Notes: a model not told the origin generated them from the sequence alone. Positions 33,838 to 43,131 are shown, numbered from the stretch's first letter. The stretch: DNA of 64,000 bases from CAYSCW01 sp964449165 (GCA_964449165.1 CAYVAT010000002.1:1-64000), one strand, 5' to 3'. Program-made: numbers and translations.

Positions 33838-35208
33838 GTGAACATCAATCCCGATATTTTCAGACAATATGATATAAGAGGAATCGTAGATAAAGATCTC
33901 ACCCCTGAAACCGTCGAACTCCTTGGAAAAGGAATTGGCACCTGTTTCCGCCAGAACAACAGAAAAGAAGTGGCTCTGGGACGGGACTGCCGCCTTTCCT
34001 CTCCTCGGTTTTTTGAAATCCTCACCAAAGGTCTCCACTCCACAGGCTGCGAAGTTGTCGATCTGGGGATTATTCCAACCCCTCTCCTTTATTTCACCAT
34101 GTATTTCAAGAAAAAAGATGCAGGAATCATCATCACTGGCTCGCACAATCCCCCTGAATACAATGGATTTAAGATCATGATAGGGGAAGAGACACTCTTC
34201 GGAGATGCCATCCAGGATATCTACACCATCATCAAAAATGGAGATTTCATTGAAGACCAAACCGATATCAAGAAGACCTACAACATCATCCCCGAGTATC
34301 AGGACTATATCCTTAAGGACATCAAGTTGGAAAAGAAAATAAAAGTGGTAGTGGATGCAGGAAACGGAACAGCCGGGGTGGTCGCCTCTCCTCTGTTTGA
34401 AAAACTGGGGTGTGATGTGACAGAACTTTACTGTGAGATGGACGGCACTTTCCCCAACCATCATCCTGATCCTACTCTTCCTGCTGCACTCAAAGAGCTG
34501 ATTGAGAAAGTTGCTGAAATTAAAGCAGATGTTGGTATTGCCTTTGATGGAGATGGTGACAGGATGGGGGTCATCAACGATAAAGGGGCGATTTTGTGGG
34601 GAGACCAGCTGATGATTGTCTTTTCTCGAGATGTCCTTCCTTCCCACCCAGGAGCAGCTGTTATATCCGAGGTAAAAGCATCCAAACTCCTCTATGAAGA
34701 AATAGAAAGATTGGGTGGTCGGCCCATCATGTGGAAAACAGGCCATTCTCTAATCAAGAAAAAAATCAAGGAAGAAAAGGCTCTTCTGGCCGGAGAGATG
34801 AGCGGCCACATCTTCTTTGCAGACCGGTATTTTGGTTTCGATGATGCCATCTATTCTTCGGCGAGACTGCTCGAGATTCTCTCTCGCTCCGATAAAAAGC
34901 TCTCTGAGATGCTCTCCGACCTTCCCCGAACATACACCACACCTGAAATCAGAATCTATGCTTCCGACGAGATCAAGTTCAAGATAGTGGAAGAGGTCAA
35001 GAAGGAACTTGCCCGGAAGTATCCCATCATCGATATCGACGGTGTCCGGGCCAAATATCCCGCAGGATGGGCTCTGGTTCGTCCCTCCAACACCCAGGAA
35101 GTCCTGGTTCTGCGTTTTGAGGCGGAAACCCAAGAGGATCTGGCTTCCATAAAAAAAGAAGTCGAGGAGACACTGGAGAGAGCCATCAAGAGGTTGGCAG
35201 CACTTTGA
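33838..35208 (+). CDS. Phosphomannomutase/phosphoglucomutase
   Basis: A 456-residue hexose phosphate mutase of the alpha-D-phosphohexomutase family. The phosphoserine loop is TGSHNPPEYNG, the metal loop DGDGDRMG, the sugar-binding loop GEMSGHIFF, and the phosphate-binding end RPSNTQEVLVLRFEA. A GTG start at 33838 is chosen because ggaggg lies 4 nt before it and the protein then begins at NINPDIFRQYDIRG, the usual start; an ATG at 33793 is possible. With the downstream guanylyltransferase it would lead to GDP-mannose. Confidence 0.9.
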   Translation: MNINPDIFRQYDIRGIVDKDLTPETVELLGKGIGTCFRQNNRKEVALGRDCRLSSPRFFEILTKGLHSTGCEVVDLGIIPTPLLYFTMYFKKKDAGIIITGSHNPPEYNGFKIMIGEETLFGDAIQDIYTIIKNGDFIEDQTDIKKTYNIIPEYQDYILKDIKLEKKIKVVVDAGNGTAGVVASPLFEKLGCDVTELYCEMDGTFPNHHPDPTLPAALKELIEKVAEIKADVGIAFDGDGDRMGVINDKGAILWGDQLMIVFSRDVLPSHPGAAVISEVKASKLLYEEIERLGGRPIMWKTGHSLIKKKIKEEKALLAGEMSGHIFFADRYFGFDDAIYSSARLLEILSRSDKKLSEMLSDLPRTYTTPEIRIYASDEIKFKIVEEVKKELARKYPIIDIDGVRAKYPAGWALVRPSNTQEVLVLRFEAETQEDLASIKKEVEETLERAIKRLAAL

Positions 35209-35244
35209 AACGTGTCCCTTGATTTCTCTCATAATGCAGGTTTG

Positions 35245-35270
35245 CCTGGATTATTTATGTATAATCCGGG
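35245..35270. promoter_or_regulatory. Palindromic motif before manC
   Basis: The 26-bp inverted repeat cctggattat-ttatgt-ataatccggg contains a TATAAT at 35260-35265 and ends 28 nt before the manC ATG. The same motif at the same distance is found before the M19 dipeptidase gene. It may be an operator over a -10 box or an unusual promoter. Confidence 0.55.
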
Positions 35271-35298
35271 TTAAATAAATCATTAAAGTGAGGAAAGA

Positions 35299-36375
35299 AT
35301 GGATTTTCGGGCCGTAATCATGGCTGGAGGAACGGGGACCCGATTCTGGCCTTTAAGCAGGGAGAAAAAACCAAAGCAGTTTCTCCCCATCGTCAGCGAA
35401 AAATCCATGATCCAGGAAACAGTGGAACGTCTTTTGCCCCTTATGTCCTTCTCGCATATCTACACTATAGCTAACCGCGAGCATACCCAGACCATCCAAA
35501 ACCTTGTTCCCGAAATCCCGGAAACGAACCTTCTTATCGAACCCCAGGGAAAAAACACAGCTCCCTCCTTAATTCTGGCCACAGCATGGATCTACCTTCA
35601 AAATCCCGAGGCGGTTGTGGCAGCCCTCCCTGCTGATCACCTGATAAAGGATTCCCCTCTTTTTCTCGATAAACTCGAGGCTGCAGCTCATACAGCATCA
35701 ACGAAAAGGATGCTCATCACTTTCGGCATCCCTCCTTCTTACCCGGCAACAGGGTACGGTTATATCCAGTTTCAAAAAGACAGGCCCCACAAAATCAAAG
35801 GAGAAAATTTTTACCACGTCCGGGAGTTCAAAGAAAAACCTGACCTTGAGACGGCCAAGACTTTCTTAAGCCAGGGGAACTATTTCTGGAATTCGGGAAT
35901 GTTCATCTGGCAGGCCTCACTCTTTGAAGAAAAGCTTAAAAGCCATGCCCCTGAGATGTTCTTCTATTGGGAAAAAATACTCGCTGCGCTCAAAAAAGAT
36001 GATAAAGCTCAAATCCATGCCATTTTTGATGAAATCCCTTCAATATCCATAGACTATGCCCTGATGGAGAAAGCTGAAGGAGTCTTGATGGGTGAAGGGA
36101 ATTTTGGCTGGTCAGATGTGGGGGCTTGGTCATCGCTCGTCGACATCTGGCTTCAGGACGAGAAGGGAAATGCCCTAAAAGGTGAGAACATCGTTTTGGA
36201 TATTGAGCGCTGCATCCTTCACAGTCCCAATAAGCTCACCGCCCTCATCGGAGTCAAGGACCTGATCGTAGTGGACACCGAAGATATCCTCCTCATCTGT
36301 CATAAGGGCCAGGATCAGAAAGTGAAGGAAGTGGTGGATCATCTTCAGAAAAAGGGCAAAAAAGAATATTTTTAG
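35299..36375 (+). CDS. manC: Mannose-1-phosphate guanylyltransferase
   Basis: A 358-residue nucleotidyltransferase that makes GDP-mannose. The start AVIMAGGTGTRFWPLSR with EKKPKQFLP is the catalytic loop; EPQGKNTAPS, ALPADHL, FKEKPD, WNSGMFIW and SIDYALMEK follow. It lacks the C-terminal isomerase domain of bifunctional enzymes. A palindromic motif lies 28 nt upstream, so it can be expressed apart from the mutase gene. Confidence 0.93.
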   Translation: MDFRAVIMAGGTGTRFWPLSREKKPKQFLPIVSEKSMIQETVERLLPLMSFSHIYTIANREHTQTIQNLVPEIPETNLLIEPQGKNTAPSLILATAWIYLQNPEAVVAALPADHLIKDSPLFLDKLEAAAHTASTKRMLITFGIPPSYPATGYGYIQFQKDRPHKIKGENFYHVREFKEKPDLETAKTFLSQGNYFWNSGMFIWQASLFEEKLKSHAPEMFFYWEKILAALKKDDKAQIHAIFDEIPSISIDYALMEKAEGVLMGEGNFGWSDVGAWSSLVDIWLQDEKGNALKGENIVLDIERCILHSPNKLTALIGVKDLIVVDTEDILLICHKGQDQKVKEVVDHLQKKGKKEYF

Positions 36376-36444
36376 TCTTCGATAAAGACTGATTACAAAA
36401 ATCTAGCTGGAAAAGTGAGATTTCTTCATATAAAATTCTATGAG

Positions 36445-36470
36445 CCTGTATTATTCATGAATAATTCAGG
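36445..36470. promoter_or_regulatory. Palindromic motif before the M19 dipeptidase
   Basis: The 26-bp near-perfect inverted repeat cctgtattattca-tgaataattcagg ends 28 nt before the ATG at 36499, and the AATAAT at 36460-36465 takes the same place as the TATAAT before manC. Confidence 0.55.
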
Positions 36471-36498
36471 ATAGATAATTTCATCCAGGAGGATTTTG

Positions 36499-37737
36499 AT
36501 GAATAGTTATCGTAAAACGTATTTTCTGAGCATTTTAATTTCCCTTTGTCTCTTTGTGCTGCCTCTTAGCTCGCAAGTGGAAAAAGACATTGATCCCGAT
36601 CTCTGGCAGAAGGCGCTCAAGATTCACGAGAACGCCCTCGTTATCGATACCCACTGCGATACGCCGATGCTTATGCTGGACAGAGGACTCGATATCGGTG
36701 CGAGGTCCCAGAAAAGTAATGTCGACCTTATCCGGATGAAGGAGGGAGGAGTCGATGCCATCTTTTTTGCTGTATTTATATCCAACGACCTGGACGAAAA
36801 GCATCCGTCCTTCAGAGCCCTTCAGATCATCGATGAAATACACCGCCAAGTCGAACGCTACCCGGACCTGGCAGGAATGGCATACTCGCCGCAGGATATA
36901 TTCAAGCTCCATCAAGAAGGGAAAAGAGCCATCCTGATCGGCATGGAAAACGGGAGCCCTGTTGAGGGAAGCCTGAGGCTGCTCAGAGATTATTATCGTT
37001 TGGGCGTCAGGTACATAACGTTGACACACGGCAGCAACAATCCGATCTGCGACTCATCGACGGCCAAGGAACCGCGATGGAATGGACTGAGCGATTTCGG
37101 TAGGGAAGTGGTTAAAGAAATGAACAGGCTGGGCATGATCGTCGATGTCTCCCATATCTCAGATAAGGCCTTCTGGGACGTGTTGGAAGTATCACGCGCT
37201 CCTGTCATGGCTTCTCATTCCTGCGCCCGAGCTTTGTGCCAGCATCCGCGCAATATGTCTGATGAGATGATCAAGGCTCTTGCCCAAAAAGGCGGAGTCA
37301 TCCAGATCAATTTCTACGGAGGCTTTCTGGATGAGTCGATAAGCCAGAAATCAAGGGAGTTACAGAAAAAACTCCGGCCCGAATTTGAAAAGCTACGGGA
37401 AAAATATAAAGACGACGAAGACGCCTTCCGGAAAGCTGCGGGAGAACTCTGGAGAGCGAATACTGCGCCTTCACCTGCAATTGATATCCTTATCGATCAT
37501 ATCGATCATGTTGTTAAACTGGTCGGGGCGGACTATGTCGGACTCGGCTCGGATTATGACGGCGCCAGCAGCTATCCTGTCGGGCTGGAAGATGTTTCCG
37601 GCTATCCTCTAATCACCTACAATCTCCTCAAGCGGGGCTACCAAGAAAAGGACATCGTTAAAATCCTGGGAGGCAATTTCCTCCATGTCTTCAATGAAGT
37701 CATCCAAAGGGCAGCGGATCTCACCTCTCAAAATTAA
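36499..37737 (+). CDS. Exported membrane dipeptidase (family M19)
   Basis: A 412-residue metallopeptidase of the renal dipeptidase family. A signal peptide (about 5-24) precedes the zinc-site motif DTHCDTP; further ligands are the Glu in GMENGSP, His residues in VDVSHISD and MASHSCAR, and the Asp in GLGSDYDG. An aggagg precedes the ATG at 36499. It likely hydrolyses dipeptides in the periplasm, together with the C69 and S46 enzymes. Confidence 0.92.
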   Translation: MNSYRKTYFLSILISLCLFVLPLSSQVEKDIDPDLWQKALKIHENALVIDTHCDTPMLMLDRGLDIGARSQKSNVDLIRMKEGGVDAIFFAVFISNDLDEKHPSFRALQIIDEIHRQVERYPDLAGMAYSPQDIFKLHQEGKRAILIGMENGSPVEGSLRLLRDYYRLGVRYITLTHGSNNPICDSSTAKEPRWNGLSDFGREVVKEMNRLGMIVDVSHISDKAFWDVLEVSRAPVMASHSCARALCQHPRNMSDEMIKALAQKGGVIQINFYGGFLDESISQKSRELQKKLRPEFEKLREKYKDDEDAFRKAAGELWRANTAPSPAIDILIDHIDHVVKLVGADYVGLGSDYDGASSYPVGLEDVSGYPLITYNLLKRGYQEKDIVKILGGNFLHVFNEVIQRAADLTSQN

Positions 37738-37738
37738 C

Positions 37739-40276
37739 TCAGTCCGAAGCAAGAGCAGTTCTTTTTCTTACCGGCCTGGTCTCTGCTATAAAGACTCCCA
37801 TAACAGCCACGATAGCAAACAGAAAACCTATCCATAACGCCGCAAGAGTAATGCTGCCCATAAGCTGGGCAGCTCCGATTATCTCGCCTCCCTTCTGCAC
37901 CAAAACCACAGCTTCTAATCTGTTCAGGGCGGAATAAAAAAGACCGATCAAAGCACCGCAGCCTACCCCCGCAATCATTCGTTTGAGGAGAACAGCGCCT
38001 CCTGCCCAGTAAGTCACGGCTGCAGCCATAAGACCAGGAATCCAGAGGGCCAGCCACCAGATGTCACCAAAGCTGGGGATATAGCCTCTCAGTTGGAAGA
38101 AGACGATATCCACGAGAGCAAGAATGGCCGTTCCTGCAAGAGCGCATAGAGGCAGATGCCAGTATCTCGGCTTCATACCAGAGCGGAGCTGGCGGCGAAG
38201 CCGGATGCGTCTCCTTAAACTCAAGGGATAATTGTAGAAGGCGTCAAAGAGCACATGCTCAAGCAAAGCACCCCTTTCCCCAAAAACGGGCACGATATGA
38301 GCCATCCCTACAGCCCAGCGTCCGGCCATGAAACGGGCAAGATCGGGATAGCGATAAGCCATCTGTAAAGGGAAAGCCAGATAGCCAATATACTTGAAGA
38401 AGCTTATATAAAAAGCAATATTGTAATCTTTAAAGTTGCGCTCTTTCACTACCAGAAAAGTGACATACAGCCCCCGCGCGATCGACCCCGGGGATATGGG
38501 GATCACCTGGAAAAACCCGAGGATCAAACCAGCGTGGAGTGAGGCTTGCTGCCAGGAAAGCTCAGGATGCAGCCGGATGTAGATAAAAGCCACCAGCACA
38601 GAGACAATCTGCGTCACCGGTAGCGTACACACATGAACAGCAAGGCTTTTGAGGTACTTCTGGATGAAGGGCTCCTTTATCTGGGAATTGATGCGCTCAG
38701 CCTCTTTGCCGCTTAGCATACCTTCCTTTTGCCCCAAAGAAATCAATTCACGCAGCCATTTTTCCCTTATCTCAGCCTTAAAATACAACCGGAAGGGCCT
38801 GAGAAAAATGTAGTCCAGCTTTTTTAAGAAAAAGCGTCGGTCTGAAAAAAACCGATGCACCCCGGCAGGCAAGATGGAAAGTGGGAGATGAGCAAAATAA
38901 CGCCAGGGATGAGCAGCCAGTTTGCCGGCCCTCCTTTCATCGATGCGGCCTGCCCTGTGCCATCGGATCAAGGCCTCGGCAATGCGGGCTCTCCCTGCAC
39001 GCAGAAAATAGCTAAGGCTGGTAAACATACGCTTGTAGTGACGCCGGTAAACATCATGCCCCCAGAGACCGCGCGAAAAATTGCCCAAAAAGGGGATTAA
39101 TCCTAAAAACCAAAACACAATAATCAGAAATCTGCTGCATCTCAACTTCTCGGACATCTCTTTATCGATGATGTTTCGAATCTTCCAGCTTTCCACAAAG
39201 CCGGTCAGGATTGACGTCCACAGTTTTCGGCTGGTAATTAACTTGAGATGATGGTGGGCAAAATCAGGTAAAGAGTTACGGTAAGATTTTTCCGTTTCCT
39301 TAAGCTCCTCAACAGCTTCTGCCATGCCAGCAAAAGATTGGGGATGTTTGCCGGCAAAGCGCTCCAGTTTTTCGATATCTCCCCTGTCGAACTGCACCAG
39401 GCTTCCCCGGGTTATTCCCTTAAGGATCAGCTTGAAGTCGGCAGGACACATGGGTAAAAAAGGAAGAAGGGCCAGTCCGGCCCTGAAATCGACAGCCACC
39501 AGCCCTCCACTCGGTTGAGAGCCGCTATCAACCCGCTTGAGAGCATTAGGCTGGCTCTTAAACGTCCACCACTCGTATTGACGGGCAAGCTCAAAGGCTC
39601 CCATCTCATGCATAAGCTCTACCAGACGGTACATGAAGGCTTTCTTTGCCCTATACTCAGCAGAACCCAAGCCTTCACCGCTTTCTCCTATCTCCCATCT
39701 CAACCTGGCCTCCAGATTGTCATCCACCTCGAACCGCCAGACCCGGCCTTCAACCCATTCGCTTATCTCTCCAAAGCTTCCCAGGCTGGTATCGAGAAAT
39801 GTGGTATGTATATCCACCACTGCCCTTTCTGACCCGAGTCGCAGTTGTGCTCCGCAGCGGATAAGCTTCTGCCACAAGGCCCCTGCCCGGGCTGCGGCGT
39901 AATTTGACTGGGGGGAAAAAGGTCCTTGAAAGGCCAAGGCATAGACCAAATTGCGGTACCAGATGGCAAATCTTCTGGGAGGAATGAGAATTTTTAAAGC
40001 ATACAAACGGCCTGATTCCAAGCCTGTTATCGGATTCTTATCCGGCTCAACAGCCAAGAGTTTCACCCGGTAAACCTGGCCTGCATAACCGCCGCCGACA
40101 AACTGCTCCACCTTTAGCCTTACCCTCGCTTCTCTTGCCGGAACCAGGCCTTTAACTCGGTAGGTGAGCTCTGTGCCCGGATCGTAGCGTTGGACGCGAA
40201 TGGGACGGAGAATGTTCTGGCGAAAGAAAACTTGCTTCAGATCCTGGATGGTTTCAAGGGAATACTCAACTCCCAT
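37739..40276 (-). CDS. Kinase-like protein fused to a multi-span membrane domain
   Basis: An 845-residue protein that was not assigned to a named family. Residues 58-265 look like a protein-kinase-like fold: a glycine-rich loop GGGYAGQVYRVK (61-72), a lysine in YALKIL (Lys95), a hinge-like SEWVEG, and a metal-site-like VAVDFRAG (Asp263). The usual HRD aspartate is not evident; PNAL at 243-246 may mark the catalytic-loop asparagine. The second half has a membrane segment near 383-403 and about seven more after 545. The block QVIPISPGSIARG (about 591-603) recalls the PGG-type motif of flippase-like membrane domains. No signal peptide, so the kinase-like part should be cytoplasmic. Local GC seems higher than in neighbours. 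It is convergent with the M19 gene, with 1 nt between stop codons. Confidence 0.7.
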   Translation of the reverse strand: MGVEYSLETIQDLKQVFFRQNILRPIRVQRYDPGTELTYRVKGLVPAREARVRLKVEQFVGGGYAGQVYRVKLLAVEPDKNPITGLESGRLYALKILIPPRRFAIWYRNLVYALAFQGPFSPQSNYAAARAGALWQKLIRCGAQLRLGSERAVVDIHTTFLDTSLGSFGEISEWVEGRVWRFEVDDNLEARLRWEIGESGEGLGSAEYRAKKAFMYRLVELMHEMGAFELARQYEWWTFKSQPNALKRVDSGSQPSGGLVAVDFRAGLALLPFLPMCPADFKLILKGITRGSLVQFDRGDIEKLERFAGKHPQSFAGMAEAVEELKETEKSYRNSLPDFAHHHLKLITSRKLWTSILTGFVESWKIRNIIDKEMSEKLRCSRFLIIVFWFLGLIPFLGNFSRGLWGHDVYRRHYKRMFTSLSYFLRAGRARIAEALIRWHRAGRIDERRAGKLAAHPWRYFAHLPLSILPAGVHRFFSDRRFFLKKLDYIFLRPFRLYFKAEIREKWLRELISLGQKEGMLSGKEAERINSQIKEPFIQKYLKSLAVHVCTLPVTQIVSVLVAFIYIRLHPELSWQQASLHAGLILGFFQVIPISPGSIARGLYVTFLVVKERNFKDYNIAFYISFFKYIGYLAFPLQMAYRYPDLARFMAGRWAVGMAHIVPVFGERGALLEHVLFDAFYNYPLSLRRRIRLRRQLRSGMKPRYWHLPLCALAGTAILALVDIVFFQLRGYIPSFGDIWWLALWIPGLMAAAVTYWAGGAVLLKRMIAGVGCGALIGLFYSALNRLEAVVLVQKGGEIIGAAQLMGSITLAALWIGFLFAIVAVMGVFIAETRPVRKRTALASD

Positions 40277-40516
40277 TCATTCCTTCCTTGCGATGCTGTG
40301 GAATATGTGCCTCCTTTAAACTTATCTCGATTTTCCCTAGTTTATCTAATGAAAAGCTTATAACAAAGCAAAATTCTGATGTCAAATTGAAAGCACAATG
40401 ATGCCCAATAGGCATCTTATATTTTTGCAGCAAACAATAATTTTTATCTCTTCTTGGAATAAAGTCAGGACGCGTGTTGTCTAATTGTTAAAAAACCAAG
40501 AAATGCGAGGTATTAG

Positions 40517-41107
40517 ATGATAAGAACGAGAGAGCGAGTAATGCGGTTAAATTCTAGTATCGGAATCCTGATTTTGATTGGGATTCTGATACTCTCATTA
40601 ATAGGCTGTGAAAGCATATTTGGCCCCAGCTCAGAAGAAACTACTGAAGAAGATGAAGAGGGAGAAGCTAGAATCATTATCTACAATAATTATGGTGAGG
40701 CTTTAAATATTTATTGTGATGGAGAATTTCAGTTTTTGCTGGGACACGAAGGAAATGAAAAAATCCGCAATGTTTCTCTGAATGAACATAAATTGGAAGC
40801 TAAAAATCCAGATACAAACACAACCGTAGATTCGGAGACGATTGATGTGACGAGCTATACAGATTATACCTGGACGATTGATGACCCCCCCGACATTAAT
40901 GTGTCCAACCAGTATGGAAAAACATTAAAAATATACATGGATGATATTTATCAATTTGATCTCGTGGACGAGGAAGACAGATGGATTATAAACGTCGCTT
41001 TCGGAGAACACTTTTTAAAGGCAATAAAAGCTGCTGACAGCAAAGAAGTTGCCTCGACCACTATTGATGTCGATGAGAACAAAGATTATTCATGGGTAAT
41101 CGAATGA
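40517..41107 (+). CDS. Tandem-domain lipoprotein, copy A
   Basis: A 196-residue lipoprotein with lipobox LSLIGC (Cys31), an acidic linker and two tandem domains of about 70 residues, each starting with a strand such as IIIYNNYGEALNIY or INVSNQYGKTLKIY and ending in a DYTWTI/DYSWVI motif. The domains recall PEGA-like surface domains but no firm family was found. A close paralogue lies at 41654-42220, in each case before a beta-barrel gene. Confidence 0.75.
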   Translation: MIRTRERVMRLNSSIGILILIGILILSLIGCESIFGPSSEETTEEDEEGEARIIIYNNYGEALNIYCDGEFQFLLGHEGNEKIRNVSLNEHKLEAKNPDTNTTVDSETIDVTSYTDYTWTIDDPPDINVSNQYGKTLKIYMDDIYQFDLVDEEDRWIINVAFGEHFLKAIKAADSKEVASTTIDVDENKDYSWVIE

Positions 41108-41120
41108 CATAATTTATAAA

Positions 41121-41220
41121 NNNNNNNNNNNNNNNNNNNNNNNNNNNNNNNNNNNNNNNNNNNNNNNNNNNNNNNNNNNNNNNNNNNNNNNNNNNNNNNN
41201 NNNNNNNNNNNNNNNNNNNN
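41121..41220. other. Assembly gap (100 N)
   Basis: A run of exactly 100 N, the usual sign of a scaffold gap of unknown true length. It removes the start of the beta-barrel gene that follows. The flanking genes are duplicated nearby, which probably caused the assembly break. Confidence 0.99.
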
Positions 41221-41221
41221 C

Positions 41222-41653
41222 ATCAAGAAAGCCAAAAGGCCCGATGCCTATAAGGATGATAAACCTGCTTTTCTCATTCCCATGTATACGCTCAATGGAA
41301 CAGTTTTTTTATCGACAAGCAAGACACTGGATCCTTTCCTCACAGCAGGAGTCGGCATATTTCCCTGGAGATTCAGTTCTCAAGTAAGGGGAGGGGAAAT
41401 ATGGTCAGCGCCTGAAAATACGGATGAGAATTTCTCAAAATCCAGCCTTGGTTTAAACATAGGACTGGGAGTCGAAGTGTATCTCTGGTCAAAGGTTTCA
41501 CTCCTGGTCGAGTCAAAATATCATTATATTTTTGCCAAAGACGAGGAGAAGTTCGGAACAGCTGCTTTTACAAATCAAGGTCTTCTTGGGATACGATTTG
41601 GCATTACCTACCATTTTGGTAAAAGACAATCACCGGAAAGTGAAGGACCATAA
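41222..41653 (+). CDS. Outer-membrane beta-barrel protein, copy A (5' end lost in gap)
   Basis: The C-terminal 143 residues of a barrel similar to the protein at 42304-42963; aligned pieces are FLTAGVGIFPWRFS against FTLGCGIYPWKFS and SSLGLNIGLGVEVYL against TSFGLNVGLGLESYI. The frame is open back to the N run, so the gene starts inside the gap. The alternating strand pattern and the end FGITYHFG fit a small outer-membrane barrel. It ends directly before the second lipoprotein gene. Confidence 0.75.
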   Translation: MKKAKRPDAYKDDKPAFLIPMYTLNGTVFLSTSKTLDPFLTAGVGIFPWRFSSQVRGGEIWSAPENTDENFSKSSLGLNIGLGVEVYLWSKVSLLVESKYHYIFAKDEEKFGTAAFTNQGLLGIRFGITYHFGKRQSPESEGP

Positions 41654-42220
41654 ATGATGAGAAGTCGACAAGAATTAAAAAAGGCATGCTTATCCATCGG
41701 GATTTATATTCTAACAGGAATTCTCCTATTAACCTCGATCAGATGTAAAAGTCCAACCAGCCCAAATAGCGAGGGAGAGGCTGATATCATCGTCTATAGT
41801 GAATATGACGAAACTTTGGAAATTTATATGGACGGGAATTTTCTGTTTACGATTGGATATAAAAGCTCTATCGAAATCGACAATGTCTCGATTGAGGAGC
41901 ACGAGTTAGAAGCCAAAGAAAGGAACACAGGAATAATCATTGATTCAGAAACTATTGAGGTCAATGAGAAGACAGACTACTCATGGACGATCGATGATCC
42001 TCCTGATATAAACGTGACCAATAATTATGGGGAAACCCTCCAGATTTACATGAACGGCGAGTATCAATTTGATCTGGTGGACGAAGAAAATAGATGGATA
42101 ATTGATGTTGCTTTTGGTGAACATTTTTTAAGGGCAATAAAGGCCAGCGACAAACAACAAATCGCTTCAATCACCATTAATATTGAAGAAAACAAAGATT
42201 ACTATTGGACTATTGAATAA
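41654..42220 (+). CDS. Tandem-domain lipoprotein, copy B
   Basis: A 188-residue paralogue of the protein at 40517-41107 with the same order: Cys31 after a hydrophobic segment (LLTSIRC, a less regular lipobox), a short linker and two about 70-residue domains, the second almost identical in key parts (QFDLVDEENRWIIDVAFGEH against QFDLVDEEDRWIINVAFGEH). It begins directly at the stop of the barrel gene, with gaagga before the ATG. Confidence 0.75.
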   Translation: MMRSRQELKKACLSIGIYILTGILLLTSIRCKSPTSPNSEGEADIIVYSEYDETLEIYMDGNFLFTIGYKSSIEIDNVSIEEHELEAKERNTGIIIDSETIEVNEKTDYSWTIDDPPDINVTNNYGETLQIYMNGEYQFDLVDEENRWIIDVAFGEHFLRAIKASDKQQIASITINIEENKDYYWTIE

Positions 42221-42303
42221 TCCATGGAGATTGGGCTTTGAATTCGAATCCTGTCAATTTTTTGGAGTAAGAATGGCCTGATTAGACAAGAATGAGGGAT
42301 AGT

Positions 42304-42963
42304 ATGTTAAAAAAAGTTATCTGTTTGCTTGCGGCTTTGCCGATTTTAATTTCAGGAGCAAGGGCATCTGACTTTCTCAACAAATTTAGTATTAAGCTCA
42401 CCCCTGCCGGTATATTTGCTGTGGATGGTAACTATAATGATACCGATAAGCTGAAGCAAGTAGTAAACATCGGGCTCGGATTTGGCGCAACTCTAAGGTA
42501 TGAAATAAACGAAAATATATACATAGATGCTGGCTACGTCTTTAACTGGATGTCTATCAAGGGAGATAAGAAGCCTTTTGCTTATAAAGAGGAGAGTCCT
42601 GCATTCAATTTACAGATGTTCACTCTTAATACATCGTTTTTTCTTAAATCTGGTTATTTGATTGAACCTTATTTTACTTTAGGATGCGGGATTTATCCCT
42701 GGAAGTTTAGCAAGGATCCCATATGGGGCGAAGCGTGGCCGGCACTCGGAAATCCAGATGAGAGTTTTTCTAACACAAGCTTCGGTTTAAACGTTGGATT
42801 GGGTCTTGAATCTTACATTTTTTCGCTGTTTTCAATCTCTGCGGAGATTAAATATCATTATGTCTTCTCCAGGGACCCAGCAAAGTTTGGAACGGACGAT
42901 TTTACCCAACAGGATTTTTTGGCAGTGAGCATTGGCCTTACTTACAACTTTAAGAAGAAATGA
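42304..42963 (+). CDS. Outer-membrane beta-barrel protein, copy B
   Basis: A 219-residue protein with a signal peptide (ending near SGARA-S) and alternating strands such as INIGLGFGATLRYEI-like segments (here VNIGLGFGATLRYEI), and an end ISIGLTYNFKK typical of small OmpA/OmpW-like barrels. The ATG at 42304 has gaggg 4 nt before it; an in-frame ATG at 42292 is the alternative. It is paired with the preceding lipoprotein gene as in copy A. Confidence 0.75.
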   Translation: MLKKVICLLAALPILISGARASDFLNKFSIKLTPAGIFAVDGNYNDTDKLKQVVNIGLGFGATLRYEINENIYIDAGYVFNWMSIKGDKKPFAYKEESPAFNLQMFTLNTSFFLKSGYLIEPYFTLGCGIYPWKFSKDPIWGEAWPALGNPDESFSNTSFGLNVGLGLESYIFSLFSISAEIKYHYVFSRDPAKFGTDDFTQQDFLAVSIGLTYNFKKK

Positions 42964-43131
42964 TTGTAGTATCCAGCAAATTATAACGATCAGCGATATC
43001 TGTCCGATAATCCTTCCTGAATGGCTGAGTTTTTAATCGCCAAGGAATAAATCAAGGGATTGAGTTGTCTAATCTATACTAAAGAAAAAATGCCAAGAAA
43101 TAAGCTAAGAGCACCAAAGGAGGGAATAGAA

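Noticed and set aside
41121..41220. Biological low-complexity repeat
   Set aside because: The stretch is N characters, an assembly gap, not sequence.
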